Source: Temnothorax longispinosus
Lineage: Eukaryota > Arthropoda > Insecta > Hymenoptera > Formicidae
Assembly (NCBI RefSeq): GCF_030848805.1
Contig: NC_092368.1
Location: 8,936,122 to 9,000,121 of the forward strand
Length of the DNA: 64,000 nt
Direction: 5' to 3'
Below are positions 54,605 through 64,000 of this stretch, in pieces. A program made the translations under genes and the position numbers. The first letter of the stretch is position 1. The number at the start of each line of letters is the position of its first letter. Under the pieces are notes generated by a model that ran no database searches, was not told the origin of the DNA, and was given only the letters and a program-made list of their open reading frames with translations.

Positions 54605-54949
54605 ACGCGTCACGGCGGCGTCGCGGCGGCGTCGCGGCGTGGTGGGGGTAGCGACGGCGATCGCGAGCGCCGGGCCGGTGCGGCGGAACGATCGGGGATC
54701 GCGGCGCCCCGACGCCGTGATCGCGTTCGGCGGTCTTCGGCCGCCTTCGGCACCGCTCGGCGCGGTGAAGCGGTTGCCGCGTTTAAGTCCCTTCGCGGAC
54801 TTCCTAACGTATGCGATGATTAAAAAATACGCTGGGCACATCGTGCCCGTTCTTCACCCCGCGGGTGGTCGGCGGGGTGGTCTCGGCGTGATGTTCTTAC
54901 CGGAACGATGCATGTTTGGGGGTGCATCGTTACAATAATATAATTCACT

Positions 54950-55647
54950 TAAAATTGCTCGACCTATGAACGATATCATTTGTTAATTTTTTTAATTTAT
55001 ATGTATTTTTTAATTTATATTTATTTCACATATGCAATTCTTTGAGATTCGATCAATTATTTTCCCAAAAATTGTAAAAATTTCTGACACCGGTTTCCAA
55101 AAAATTGATAACAAAAAATTATACATTTTATAGTATACACTTTATAGCATTCCCCAGAAAATTCTACCCCTGTATCGTTAGTAACTTACGAAAAAGAGCA
55201 AGCCGAGAATGAGCCAAACAATGATCGAAAACCATTTTATTTGCGTAGATTTATAGCCGTAATGAAATAATATATATGCATACAATAATTTTTTTTAAAT
55301 TACATTATAATCCACATATTTCTTTAGCTTCTGTTTTCCGCTATGATAATATTATTTCTTTTGATACAATCTACGTTGTCCTCTAACAAATCAGAACAGA
55401 GCACATGCATGAATGTGCTTGTTGACTTGCTGGAATCTGGAGCTTGTGTATCTGAATTTAATGGAAGAGATCTAACTATATATCTTATTGTTATATTAAA
55501 ATTAAGACGTTATTATATACACATATTTTAATTATATTAATTAGCAATGAAAAGTACACTAAATTAAAATTTTGTCTTTTACTAATCATGCTTTAATATA
55601 TATATGTTATTATATAAAGAGACCTAACCTTTTTTTCTTTCGTTTAT
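54950..55647. other. AT-rich DNA; one isolated Helitron-type repeat unit; no clear gene
   Basis: 55020-55180 is a single copy of the unit that is tandem at 56.3-57.8 kb (CAATTCTTTGAGATTCGATC..GGAAAATTCTACCCCTG-like). A 62-codon frame at 55343-55531 contains MNVLVDLLESGACVSEFNGR, faintly ankyrin-like, but is too short to call. Confidence 0.35.
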
Positions 55648-55817
55648 TTTCTCTCTATTTTATTAATTTTCTTTTGCTTTTTTTGTAATTTTTTTTCAAT
55701 ATTATTTTGATCTTTTTTTATAATTTTCAAAAGTATTTCATCTATAATACCTTTTATCCATAATACAGTTTCTTCATATTTTATCATAAATTCAAGAAGT
55801 TCCTCGTCCATACCATC
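55648..55817 (-). CDS. Possible exon of an unknown Lys/Glu-rich coiled-coil protein
   Basis: On minus, after a good acceptor (TTAAATTCTTTAG), the frame reads DDGMDEELLEFMIKYEETVL, then WIKGIIDEILLKIIKKDQ and a Lys/Gln-rich tail to a TAA near 55648. A short ATG frame upstream (MENFNNGVSSEEV near 55964) could be exon 1, but its donor and phase do not fit well. Not recognised; AT-rich composition favours chance Lys/Ile coding. Confidence 0.3.
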
Positions 55818-56141
55818 ATCCAAAACTAAAGAATTTAAAGAATATTATTTTTTATTAAAAAAAATTAAATTATTATTATTTATTAAATTATTATTTATAT
55901 AATAATTTATTAATTTTTATTTTTTCTAACTTCTTCACTTGACACTCCGTTGTTAAAATTTTCCATTTTAATAAATATAATCTTAAATATATCTTTTAAA
56001 ATATATATTAGTATATTCAAACGTCTCGGTGACAGATTACTAAAATGACTAACATATAATATGTGAAACTATCAGCTTATACAGTCTTTTATGACTTAGC
56101 AACGAATGACTTATAAGTTACTTGTTTCACATATCATGTAA

Positions 56142-57103
56142 TCTATATATAAAAAATAGAATGTCTGTATGTATAAATGTATGTATGTCTGTTCTTTATA
56201 CACTCTTAAACTATTCAACCAAATTTTTACCAAAAGTATGTAAAATAAGGGTAAAAGTCGTTTAAAAAAAATTATTTAAAAAAAAACGTAATTTTTTGGA
56301 AAACTTTTTTTATAAAACTATACAGTTTATAGCACTTCCCGGGAAATTCTACCCCTGTTTTTATATACAATTCTTTAAAATTCGATCAATTATTTCCCGA
56401 AAAATTCGTCAAACTTCTGATACCAGTTTCCAAAAAGATCGGTAACGAAAAATTATATACTTCATAGCACTCCCCGGGAAATTCAACCCCTACTTTATGT
56501 ACAATTCTTTGAGATTCGGTCATTTGGAACCGGTTTTCAAAAAGATCGGTAACAAAAAATAGTACACTTTATAGCACTCCCCGGGAAATTCTACCTCTAC
56601 TTCATGTATAATTCTTTGAGATTCAATCAATTATTTCCCGAAAAATTGGAAAAATTAAAAAACCGGTTTCCAAACAGATCGGTAACAAAAACTGTTACAC
56701 ATCATAACGTTCCCCGTAAAATTCTACCCCTATTTCATATACAATTCTTTGCGATTCGGTCAATTAATTCCTGAAAAATTGGAAAAATTTCTAATACCGG
56801 CTTTCAAAAAGATCCTTAACGAAAAATTATACACTTTATAGAACTCCCCGGAAAATTCTACCCCTGTTTCATACTTAATTCTTTGAGATTCAGTGAATTA
56901 TTTCCCGAAAATTTGAAAAAATTAGAAAAACCGGTTTCCAGAAAATCGGTAACGAAAAACTATACACATTATAACACTCCCCTGAAAATTCTACCGCTGT
57001 TTCATATACTTTTGGTAAAAATTCGGTCCACTAACGAATGAGTAGTTTGCGGACAGACGGACGGACGGACAGACAAACAGTCCGGTTTTATATAATAGTA
57101 TGA
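56142..57103. mobile_element. Non-autonomous Helitron-like piece with internal tandem repeats
   Basis: It begins (plus) ATCTATATATAAAAAATAGA with ATGTCTGTATG following, the style of a Helitron 5' end. It closes (minus) with TCATACTATTATATAAAACC at 57103, preceded by A. Between are about six units of some 107-136 bp (GCACTCCCCGGGAAATTCTA / CAATTCTTTGAGATTCGG / CCGGTTTCCAAAAAGATCGG) and a (GGAC)n stretch at 57053-57076. Two opposed 5'-like ends is odd: one element with both ends TC-like, or two elements joined. Confidence 0.55.
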
Positions 57104-57254
57104 TTTTAATTTATTTATTATTAAAAAATCGGTAACATAGAGATCGCATGCGCGCGTAAACAAAGACAGAAAGGACCTATATGCAGCGTTCTTTTTCTAT
57201 TCCTATATTGCAGCCTCTTACGTGCTAACATATGACTCGCTCACTCTATTCTTA

Positions 57255-57874
57255 TATCTCTATGATCGGTAACGAAAAGCTATACACATCATGGCACCCC
57301 CCGGGAAATTCTACCCCTGTTTCATATACAATTTTCTTTGAAATTTGGTCAATTATTTCCCAAATTCGATTATTTCCCGAAAAATTAAAAAAATTGGTTT
57401 CCAAAAAATCGGTAGCGAAAAATTATACACTTTACAGAACTCCCCAAAAAATTCATACACTTTACAGAACTCCCTGAAAAATTTCACATATATAATTCTT
57501 TGAGATTCGGTTGATTATTTCCCGAAAAATTGAAGAAATTAAAAAAACCGGTTTCCAAAAAAATCGGTAACGAAAAATTATACACTTTATAGCACTCTCC
57601 GGAAAATTTCATCCCTGTTTCATATGTAATTTTTTGAGATTCGGTCAATTATTTTAGGAAAAATTGAAAAAATTAAAAAAACCGGTTTTCAGAAAATCGG
57701 TAACAAAAAACTATACACTTTATGGCACTCCCCGGGAAATTCTACCCCTATTTCATGTACCCTTGATAAAAATTTGGTCCACTAACGAATGAGTAGTTCG
57801 CGGACAGACGGACGGACGGACGGACGGACGGACGGACAGACAGACAAACAGTCGGGTTTTATATAATAGTATGA
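57255..57874 (-). mobile_element. Second Helitron-like piece, 5' terminus at 57874
   Basis: Minus 5' end TCATACTATTATATAAAACC preceded by A, then CGACTGTTTGTCTGTCTG and (GTCC)n. It carries four more copies of the same tandem unit (CACTCCCCGGGAAATTCTAC near 57290, 57590 and 57727, diverged near 57440-57470). The end is almost identical to that at 57103 and similar to the autonomous Helitron 5' end at 52465. No 3' CTRR hairpin was found, so the 3' boundary is unknown. Confidence 0.55.
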
Positions 57875-57877
57875 TAA

Positions 57878-57922
<45 letters not shown>

Positions 57923-58151
57923 TTAATAAGGAATATTGTTCGGGATTCCCGCAATCTATTGTTGTAAAAACTTGCATCTAACCGTTACATATACTGCGAT
58001 CTACGCTTCCTTTGCTTCTCGCGCAAAATTAGCTATAAGTTCGGAAACGCCGGAAGGAGCCGATCCGAGCCGAAAAGCGAGCGCGCGTTAGCACCCCCAC
58101 GCGGCCCGCCCGAGAGCCGGCCTCCCTTCCAACGAACCTGCCGCGCCGGGG

Positions 58152-58158
58152 TATATAA
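58152..58158 (+). promoter_or_regulatory. TATA box in a CpG-rich promoter
   Basis: TATATAA lies in CCGGGGTATATAAGCCGGCG with a pyrimidine-rich, initiator-like TCTTCTCTTCAGC about 35-45 bp downstream. It heads a stretch containing the 81-bp array and an AATAAA at about 59719, so it may start a non-coding or LTR transcript. Confidence 0.45.
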
Positions 58159-58599
58159 GCCGGCGCTCCGACAGGAGCCGGCACTTCGTCTTCTCTTCAG
58201 CTTTCCGCTGCCTTCGACGAAGCCGAACCCATCCAATATCCCAGGGAACACGCAAAGCGAGGTCCGGTGTTCCGAGCCTCTACTGAGAGTTCTCAGAGTG
58301 TTCCCGAACTCCATCCAACTTACTCCCGACGGCCATGGTCCAGCGAGCTCGAGCGTACTCAGCCTCGTAACGAGGGTTCTCGTAGCCATCGCCCCGGGCG
58401 TCCGCACTTCCCCACTATACCGATCGCGTCTCCGCCCGCGTGCAAATGCAACACAACGGTCCGCGCCGAGGAGTATAGAGTAGGAGAAAACCGCGTTTCG
58501 GTAAAATCGCACTTTATGTAAAACCGTGCTTCAAACCTACAAGTCACAGCGCGCCGAGTGCATTCGCACTAATTTGTCTGTACATCTCGCGTTTCGTCA

Positions 58600-59560
58600 G
58601 TTTGTTATTGAAGTGAAACTTCTTTAGGCACGGTAGTGAATTCGATTCGCGACACGAAAAAGTGTAACGGAAGTGAAACTTTTTTGGTACGGTAGTAAGT
58701 TCGATTGTGCGACACAAATAGTGTAACGAAAATTTGACTAATAGGCGTACGGCGTTGGCGAGATGGTTCTTCTTCTGGCACGGTAGTAAGTTCGATTATG
58801 CGACACGGAAAGTGTAACGAAAATTCGACCAATATGTGTACGAAATGAAACTTCTTTGGTACGGTAGTAAGTTCGATTGTGCGACGCGAAAAGTGTAACA
58901 AAAATTTGACCAATAGGCGTACGGCGTTGGCGAGACGGTTCTTCTTCTGGCACGGTAGTAAGTTTGATTATGCGACACGGAAAGTGTAACGAAAATTCGA
59001 CCAATAGGCGTACGAAATGAAACTTCTTTGGTACGGTAGTAAGTTCGATTGTGCGACACGGAAAGTGTAACGAAAATTCGACCAATAGGCGTACGAAATG
59101 AAACTTCTTTGGTACGGTAGTAAGTTCGATTGTGCGACACGGAAAGTGTAACGAAAATTCGACCAATAGGCGTACGAAATGACACTTTTTTGGTACGGTA
59201 GTAAGTTCGATTGTGCGACACGGAAAATGTAACGAAAATTCGATCAATAGGCGTATGGCGTTGGCGAGACGGTTCTTCTTCTGGCACGGTAGTAAGTTTA
59301 ATTATGCGACCCCAAAAGTACAACGAAAATTTTCAACCAATTGGCGTACGAAATAAAACTTCTTTAATTGGTACGGTAGTAAGTTCGATTGTGCGACACG
59401 AAAAAACGTCACAAAATAGTGTCACGAAAATTCGACCAACAGGCGTACAAAGTGAAACTCCTTTTGGATCGGTAAGTAAATTCGATTTTGCGACTCGAAA
59501 ACGCGGCACGAAAATTCGATCAGGCGTACGGCACTGGCAAGACGGATATAGTGAGAACTG
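58600..59560. repeat. 81-bp tandem array, about eleven units
   Basis: GTACGGTAGTAAGTTCGATT recurs at an exact 81-bp step in the core (59031, 59112, 59193). Other units vary in length. Some units carry an alternative segment GGCGTTGGCGAGAYGGTTCT. Because 81 is a multiple of three, minus-strand frames of 102-175 codons open with a 27-residue repeat; they have no start context or domain and differ between units by length. Ends near 59560 in diverged units. Confidence 0.85.
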
Positions 59561-60138
59561 CGTATAACACTATATTTTCGAGTTGCGGGCGGCTTGGAGT
59601 GACTAATTCCGGTGCATTGTTTTTGTATTAATTTCAGAAAAGTTATGGCAAAGCCTTGCCTTCAGAAGTTTCACTTCAAACGCGCGTGGCGACCACACGC
59701 ATGATTTTTTTATATCAAATAAAGTTTGAATATATTATAAGTCAATTGCTGTCTTTTGGGCCTTCCACTCAAATTCCTAACCGGCGATCGAGTCCGCGTT
59801 CAGCTGAACCCCCGGTCGTCTTATAGTTGAAAAGCTGAGCGGAGCCGTTCGTGATATCTCGCGTTCTCGCGGAACGGATTCGGCGATTCGTTCGGCGCGT
59901 TTATTGCGCGCCCGAACAAATATATAAATAATTATTTCGTTTATTGATTAAGTGTATAGTAGATATCTTTAATAGTTGATCTACTGAGGAGATGTAATAT
60001 ATGTAATATTAAAGGGTAATATTAAAGAGTTATATATATTTCAGACTTTACAGCTATATTTAAAAACAATATTACAGATTAAAAATAGTGTTAATATAAT
60101 ATAACCATAAAATTTTCTTATTTTTAGAAAAAAAAACC
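59561..60138 (+). other. 3' end of the TATA/81-bp unit, then non-coding DNA
   Basis: A TTTGTATTAATTTCAG acceptor-like site is followed by AAAAGTTATGGCAAAGCC and a polyadenylation signal CAAATAAAG at about 59717-59725. The rest to 60138 is non-coding, with the Harbinger Myb gene starting after a TTATTTTTAG at 60127. Confidence 0.4.
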
Positions 60139-62047
60139 ATGTCATTCATAGAAAAGCAGTATATAATTGATGGTGTTATATACAACATCATGGAATCAAA
60201 TGATGTCCACAGAAGAATAACAAATAGTAAGTTTAAGAATTAATATTATTTTAATGTTAATATTATTTAATATTAATTATTAATTAAACATTTACGTATT
60301 TAATACATTATAAGTATTTAAAATTACTTAATAAAAATATTTAATTATCTATTAATTATTTAATTAAATCGATTAATTTCGCTACATACAAAAATTAAAA
60401 TTATAATTAATTAATTTATATCCGAAAAAGTAGAAATATATACATAAAAAGGTAAATCTTATTATACAGATGCTGCTTTTGCATCAGCGTATGTACGTGA
60501 TAACTCATCGCAGCTAGAATTCCAGGTAATACAGGCTGCAGAAAATGCAACAGAAAATGCAACAGAAAATGCAACAGAAAATGCAACAGAAAATGCAAGT
60601 GGTAAAACAGGTATATACTACAATAATAAATTATTATAATGAATTAAATAGAAATTGTTTACACGTTTGTTTTATCTACTATAATGCTTGTACAATAACA
60701 TTTCTTTTATCATGACCGCTGTTGCTATCTCTATTATTTATTTCAGCGTTCTCGTCGTTTTCTTCTTCTTGTATTTCATCATCATCGAAAACGTAATCAT
60801 CATCATAATCATCTTCTTTCATTATAATAAAATTATCCAAGATACATGCAGATGCAATTGCATAATTAATCAAGGACAAATTATACATTTCTAAATACTT
60901 TAGTTTTCTGAATTTTCCTTTTAATAAACCGAATGCTCTTTCGATTATAGATCGAATAGAATTAAGCTTTTGATTATATCGCATTTGTTCTACTGTTAAA
61001 TGACCATTATCTTTATATGGTACTAATAAAAATCTACTTAACGGGTAAGCACTGTCTCCAATTAAGTGAGTATTAGGTGAAATCAAATTGTGGTGCATAA
61101 TATTTTGGAAAAGAGGACTGTTTCTGAAAACGCGTGCATCATGGACTCGCCCTGGCACGCCTATGTATACGTCTATAAATCTTTTTTTATTATCACACAC
61201 GCCTTGTAAGATAACACTATGGAATCCTTTTTTATTATAATAATCTACTGCATTATTATGTAGCTGCATTATAGGAATGTGGCAACCATCAATGGCACCA
61301 ATCACTCCCGATATTCCACGAGAACGAGTTTCAAAATCCTGTAAAGATAAAAACTTATTAATTAATCTAACATTCAATATATTTTCTGTTTTAGATGATA
61401 CATTTGTATGGACGCAGAAAACCATTCGACTGCTCTTACACGAGTATGAAGAAAGAAAAGATAAATTTAGAACTCCGACTGTCAAAAAGAAATTACTATG
61501 GGCCAAAATAAAAACTGAATTTATGAAACATAATTATACAATAACTGCTGAGGCATTGGATAGAAAATTCAGAAATTTGAAAAAACTTATTTAAAAATAC
61601 ACGATAATAATAAAAAGACAAGAACTGGAAAAGGTACTGTCACATGGGAGTATTATGACGCGTTTTGTAAAATATTTGGTAGTGACAGAGCTGTCTGTAT
61701 GGACAATACATTAAGTAGTATGATAGTAATGACGGAAAATGATAAAACTATAAATCCAGAAGTATTAGATTTACCATCTCTTGATTTAACCACTGAACTT
61801 GATAGCTATCCGGAAACTTCTAACACATCAAGAGATATAGATGATCCAATTACATCAAATAATGAAACTGAGAATAGTACAGCTAGTGGAACTCAAAAAA
61901 AATTATAAAACGAAATTATGTATATCGAAAAAATGTATTAGAAATTGAAAAAGAAAGACTGCAAGAATAAAAAAATTTACACAAATTATTAGACAATTTG
62001 GTGCAAGTACATAAAGAACGCAATAAGATATTAGCAGAAATAGCATA
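60139..62047 (+). pseudogene. Harbinger Myb/SANT-like accessory gene, three exons, homopolymer frameshifts
   Basis: Exon 1 60139-60226 (MSFIEKQYIIDGVIYNIMES..), exon 2 60470-60610 (AAFASAYVRDNSSQLEFQ, then ENAT repeated four times), exon 3 from 61395 (DDTFVWTQKTIRLLLHEYEE.., LLWAKIKTEF, ALDRKFRNLKK). Splice sites are GTAAG / TACAG and GTATAT / TTTTAG, with phases that fit. In exon 3 one A is missing from an A-run near 61583; the next frame continues TYLKIHDNNKKTRTGKGTVT, WEYYDAFCKIFG and an acidic tail. A second A-run shift near 61900 and a stop near 61968 interrupt the coiled-coil end (NVLEIEKERLQE..KERNKILAEIA). Known: this protein partners the transposase at the element ends. Exons interlock with the opposite-strand transposase gene. 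Confidence 0.75.
60538..60597 (+). repeat. 12-bp tandem repeat GAAAATGCAACA, coding ENAT
   Basis: GAAAATGCAACA is repeated four times, plus a partial fifth copy, in exon 2 of the Myb-like gene, keeping frame (ENAT x4). Confidence 0.9.
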
Positions 62048-62789
62048 ATGTTTAAAGAAAGAGTCGCAATAAAACTTGTGAATTACATTTTTTTGTGAGA
62101 AATATCAAGAAGTGATAAATATAATACTTATGGATTTTTTTAAAATAATATAATATCACTTACATATGCAATATTCTCTATATTTGCTGCATTTGGCCAT
62201 TTGACGTATGTACCTATCAATGAAGCCAATGTTCTTATTATATTCTAAAAACAATAGTGTGCTGAACTAGCAGATATGCCGAATCTATCTCCAACTGCCA
62301 AATGTGATTCTGATTTTGCCAATATCCACACAGTTAACGCCACTTGCTTTTCTAGCGGAATTATATAGTATTCCCTTCTATCCATATATCGTCCAATAAC
62401 ATTTACAAGTTCCTACATATAAGTTATTAATTAATAAGTTATGTAAATATAGTTTATAACTTGGTTATAAACAATAACAAATTGTCAAACATAATAAATG
62501 TACATTTATAAATTTAAATAAAACAGATTATTTGTGTCATTTTAATCTAAATACTTGCTATATTTACCTCCATTGTCGTGCATCTCATTCGAAAATGTGC
62601 GCGGAAATCGCATAGAGAATATTGTGGAATTGTTATTTCAAAATAATTTTCATTACGAATATGCCAAGCTGTGTGATTTAATAAGATATTAACATCAAAT
62701 AAATTGCTTTCACAATGTAAAATGATTTGCACAATATCGTCTTCTTCACTTGCATTTTCTAAAAGCATCATAGCAATATGTCTTTGCAT
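60679..62789 (-). pseudogene. PIF/Harbinger (HARBI1-type) DDE transposase, three exons, one premature stop
   Basis: Exons on minus: 62789-62568 (MQRHIAMMLLENASEEDDIV.., FRAHFRMRCTTME), 62412-62164 (ELVNVIGRYMDRREYYIIP, LEKQVALTVWILAKSESHLA, helix-turn-helix-like), 61338-60679 (catalytic part). All introns have GT-AG ends and phase 0; total 376 codons, normal for HARBI1. DDE_Tnp_4 residues are present: D174 (GAIDGCHI), D252 (LIGDSAYPL), E290 (SIIERAFGLLKGKF). The only lesion seen is TAG at 62245-62247 after SSAHYCF in exon 2; the frame continues with NIIRTLASLIGTYVKWPNA. The tail is acidic (DDDYVFDDDEIQEEENDEN). Known role: cuts and joins at the element's terminal repeats, normally with a Myb-like partner. 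Confidence 0.9.
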
Positions 62790-62940
62790 TATTAAAAATT
62801 ATAATATAATTTTTAGAACACAATTAATGCAAATAAACATCTAATTTATACGTCTCATAAATGCGTATAGTAAGCATTTATTGTGAGCGTACATCCAATA
62901 CATCAAAAAACGCTCATTGAGCGGCTACCTGTGAGCGCTC

Positions 62941-62980
62941 AATGAGCGCTCAGTGAGCGATCGTGCTTCTGGATGCACCC
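62941..62980 (-). repeat. Terminal inverted repeat, right end of the Harbinger element
   Basis: Reading inward (minus): GGGTGCATCCAGAAGCACGA then TCGCTCACTGAGCGCTCATT. AAT follows outside at 62981-62983. Subterminal GAGCG/CGCTC words continue to about 62890. The transposase start codon lies about 190 bp inside, so this is the element's transposase-side end. Confidence 0.88.
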
Positions 62981-63135
62981 AATGTTTATAAGTGTCAGAC
63001 TTTTATTTGTTTATTGATAATTTTATCAAAAACATAAACATTATTTTTTTTAAATAAGTATTATCTATAATTATAGATATTAGACTTTTTTGTTTATTAA
63101 TTTTATCAAAAACATTTTTTTTTTTTTTAATAATT

Positions 63136-63342
63136 TGTACTGTCTGTCAGCGAGAATTTAAAAGTATTGAAAATGTAATAAGACACATAAAGGCAACTCA
63201 CCTTTATGAAGAAAGTTTTCAATGTGGTTTTTCCGAGTGTTTTAGAAAATATGTTAATATTCAGTCTTTAAAGAAACATTTTAATGCTTCACATAAGGAC
63301 CTTTTTAGCAACAGTGATGCATCACGTAAATTAAGGGGGTAG
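63136..63342 (+). pseudogene. Fragment with two C2H2 zinc fingers (N-terminal part of an unnamed protein)
   Basis: CTVCQREFKSIENVIRHIKA.. fits CX2C-X12-HX4H and CGFSECFRKYVNIQSLKKHF.. fits CX4C-X12-HX4H, followed by KDLFSNSDASRKLRG and a stop at 63340-63342. The fingers look intact; the rest of the protein is missing. From family style, such finger pairs open large transposon-associated insect proteins; a candidate C-terminal fragment lies at 44573-44719. No ATG exon was identified upstream. Confidence 0.5.
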
Positions 63343-64000
63343 TACAGTCTGGCAGAGGGTCAATTTCAGGATTTATTTGTGACAAAGTGGTAGGCCAATC
63401 AGGTACATGGTGTATACGATATTGAAGTACATGTTTAGGTGCATTTACAGTATTTTTTATATGGAAAAATATTAAGAAATGTAGGAGTTATGAGTCATCT
63501 CTTCGCGCGCGCGCGCTTGACTATGGTGTACCTAGTAGCTCCTGTACGGCGTGCCTAAAATAAAAAACGCAAAAAGGGTATTAAATTTAAATGTATTCTC
63601 CACAGAGTGACGTTCGAAAATTGTAAAAATGTTAAAAATTGTGAAAGTTATAGCAGAAAGTTATTTTGTGCCAATGAACTTTTTTTTGTTAAGTGCTATA
63701 ACTTCGGCTTTGGCCCTGAGTAGATAGAAAAAGTTACGTTGCCTCTACTTGTGTCCGTCACTTTTAATGCATTCTGTGCGTTCAGAATTCTTCCATTTGG
63801 TAGATTGGCATGTAACTGCGATTTTATACGCATACATTTATTTACGGTATATATTATAATAAAACGGATATCAACAACGCGTTTTCTTTTGTAACGCGTC
63901 ATATTACGCATAAGTACCCTAGTAAACGAATCGCATCTTACTATATTTCACGCATGCATGGTTCAGATATATAATATTGATTCAATTTGTAAAAATTTAC
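63343..64000. other. No recognisable gene
   Basis: AT-rich DNA with one (CG)n stretch (CTTCGCGCGCGCGCGC at about 63503) and a 71-codon minus frame (63696-63911) without motifs. Nothing else was seen. Confidence 0.4.

Noticed and set aside
58605..59323. Three minus frames of 102-175 codons with a 27-residue repeat
   Set aside because: By-products of the 81-bp array; frames shift between units of other lengths and show no domain.
1..64000. CRISPR array, bacterial operon, riboswitch or prophage
   Set aside because: Tandem repeats here lack regular unique spacers and cas genes; introns and eukaryotic transposons show that this is nuclear DNA of an animal.

Overview
The window looks like transposon-dense, gene-poor DNA of an insect, most likely a hymenopteran and possibly an ant. 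The reasons are eukaryotic introns, an R2 element of the single-zinc-finger type, a DUF4806 gene, and BEL/Pao, Ty3/Gypsy, R1-clade, Helitron and PIF/Harbinger elements together. The species call is inference. No bacterial-type operon, CRISPR array or complete cellular housekeeping gene was seen. Reading frames were checked by eye; no database search was possible.

Layout. 0-1 kb: the 5' part of a BEL/Pao Gag-Pol on the minus strand, running off the left edge. 1-14 kb: mostly non-coding repeats (diverged tandem arrays, a 0.8-kb inverted repeat at 3.6-4.4 kb, a palindromic minisatellite at 6.6 kb, four exon-like tandem units at 11.8-12.4 kb, a 129-bp array at 13.2-14.0 kb) plus a decayed Myb/SANT-like gene at 7.1-8.0 kb. 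14.6-26.5 kb: one R1-clade LINE split by three later insertions: a 300-bp tRNA-derived SINE with a 9-bp target duplication, a 2.1-kb LTR-like element with a GGTA duplication, and a 28S rDNA fragment that carries a nearly full-length R2 element at the canonical R2 site. 26.5-30.9 kb: a 5'-truncated LINE abutting a Ty3/Gypsy pol on the minus strand.

31.8-36.1 kb: a structure with about 600-bp inverted arms, whose spacer holds the first copy of an unrecognised dispersed family ('family X', a basic/proline-rich ORF ending DPExITLD in an LTR-like setting). 37.0-39.7 kb: a second large inverted repeat, with an insertion whose empty site can be read from the other arm. 40.4-42.1 kb: a multi-exon DUF4806 gene on the minus strand, cut off upstream by family X copy 2 (42.2-43.6 kb).

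44.8-63.0 kb: bounded by a near-identical pair of 40-bp terminal inverted repeats with matching AAT flanks. Inside are a second SINE copy, a complete autonomous Helitron (46,003-52,465, Rep plus Pif1 helicase, both termini visible), CT-rich and Helitron-derived tandem repeats, two compact 'TATA - tandem repeat - AATAAA' units, and a PIF/Harbinger gene pair (Myb-like gene on plus, HARBI1-type transposase on minus) whose exons sit in each other's introns. A C2H2 zinc-finger fragment lies just beyond.

How it works together. Almost everything recognisable is mobile-element machinery. R1-clade, R2 and the third LINE copied themselves by target-primed reverse transcription, and the SINE depended on such a LINE. 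Helitron Rep/helicase would have driven the non-autonomous Helitron pieces at 55-58 kb. The Harbinger transposase and its Myb partner would have acted on the GGGTGCATCC termini. Most copies carry stops or frameshifts; the Helitron and the Harbinger pair are the least damaged. The DUF4806 gene is the only candidate for a non-transposon gene, and it too appears truncated.
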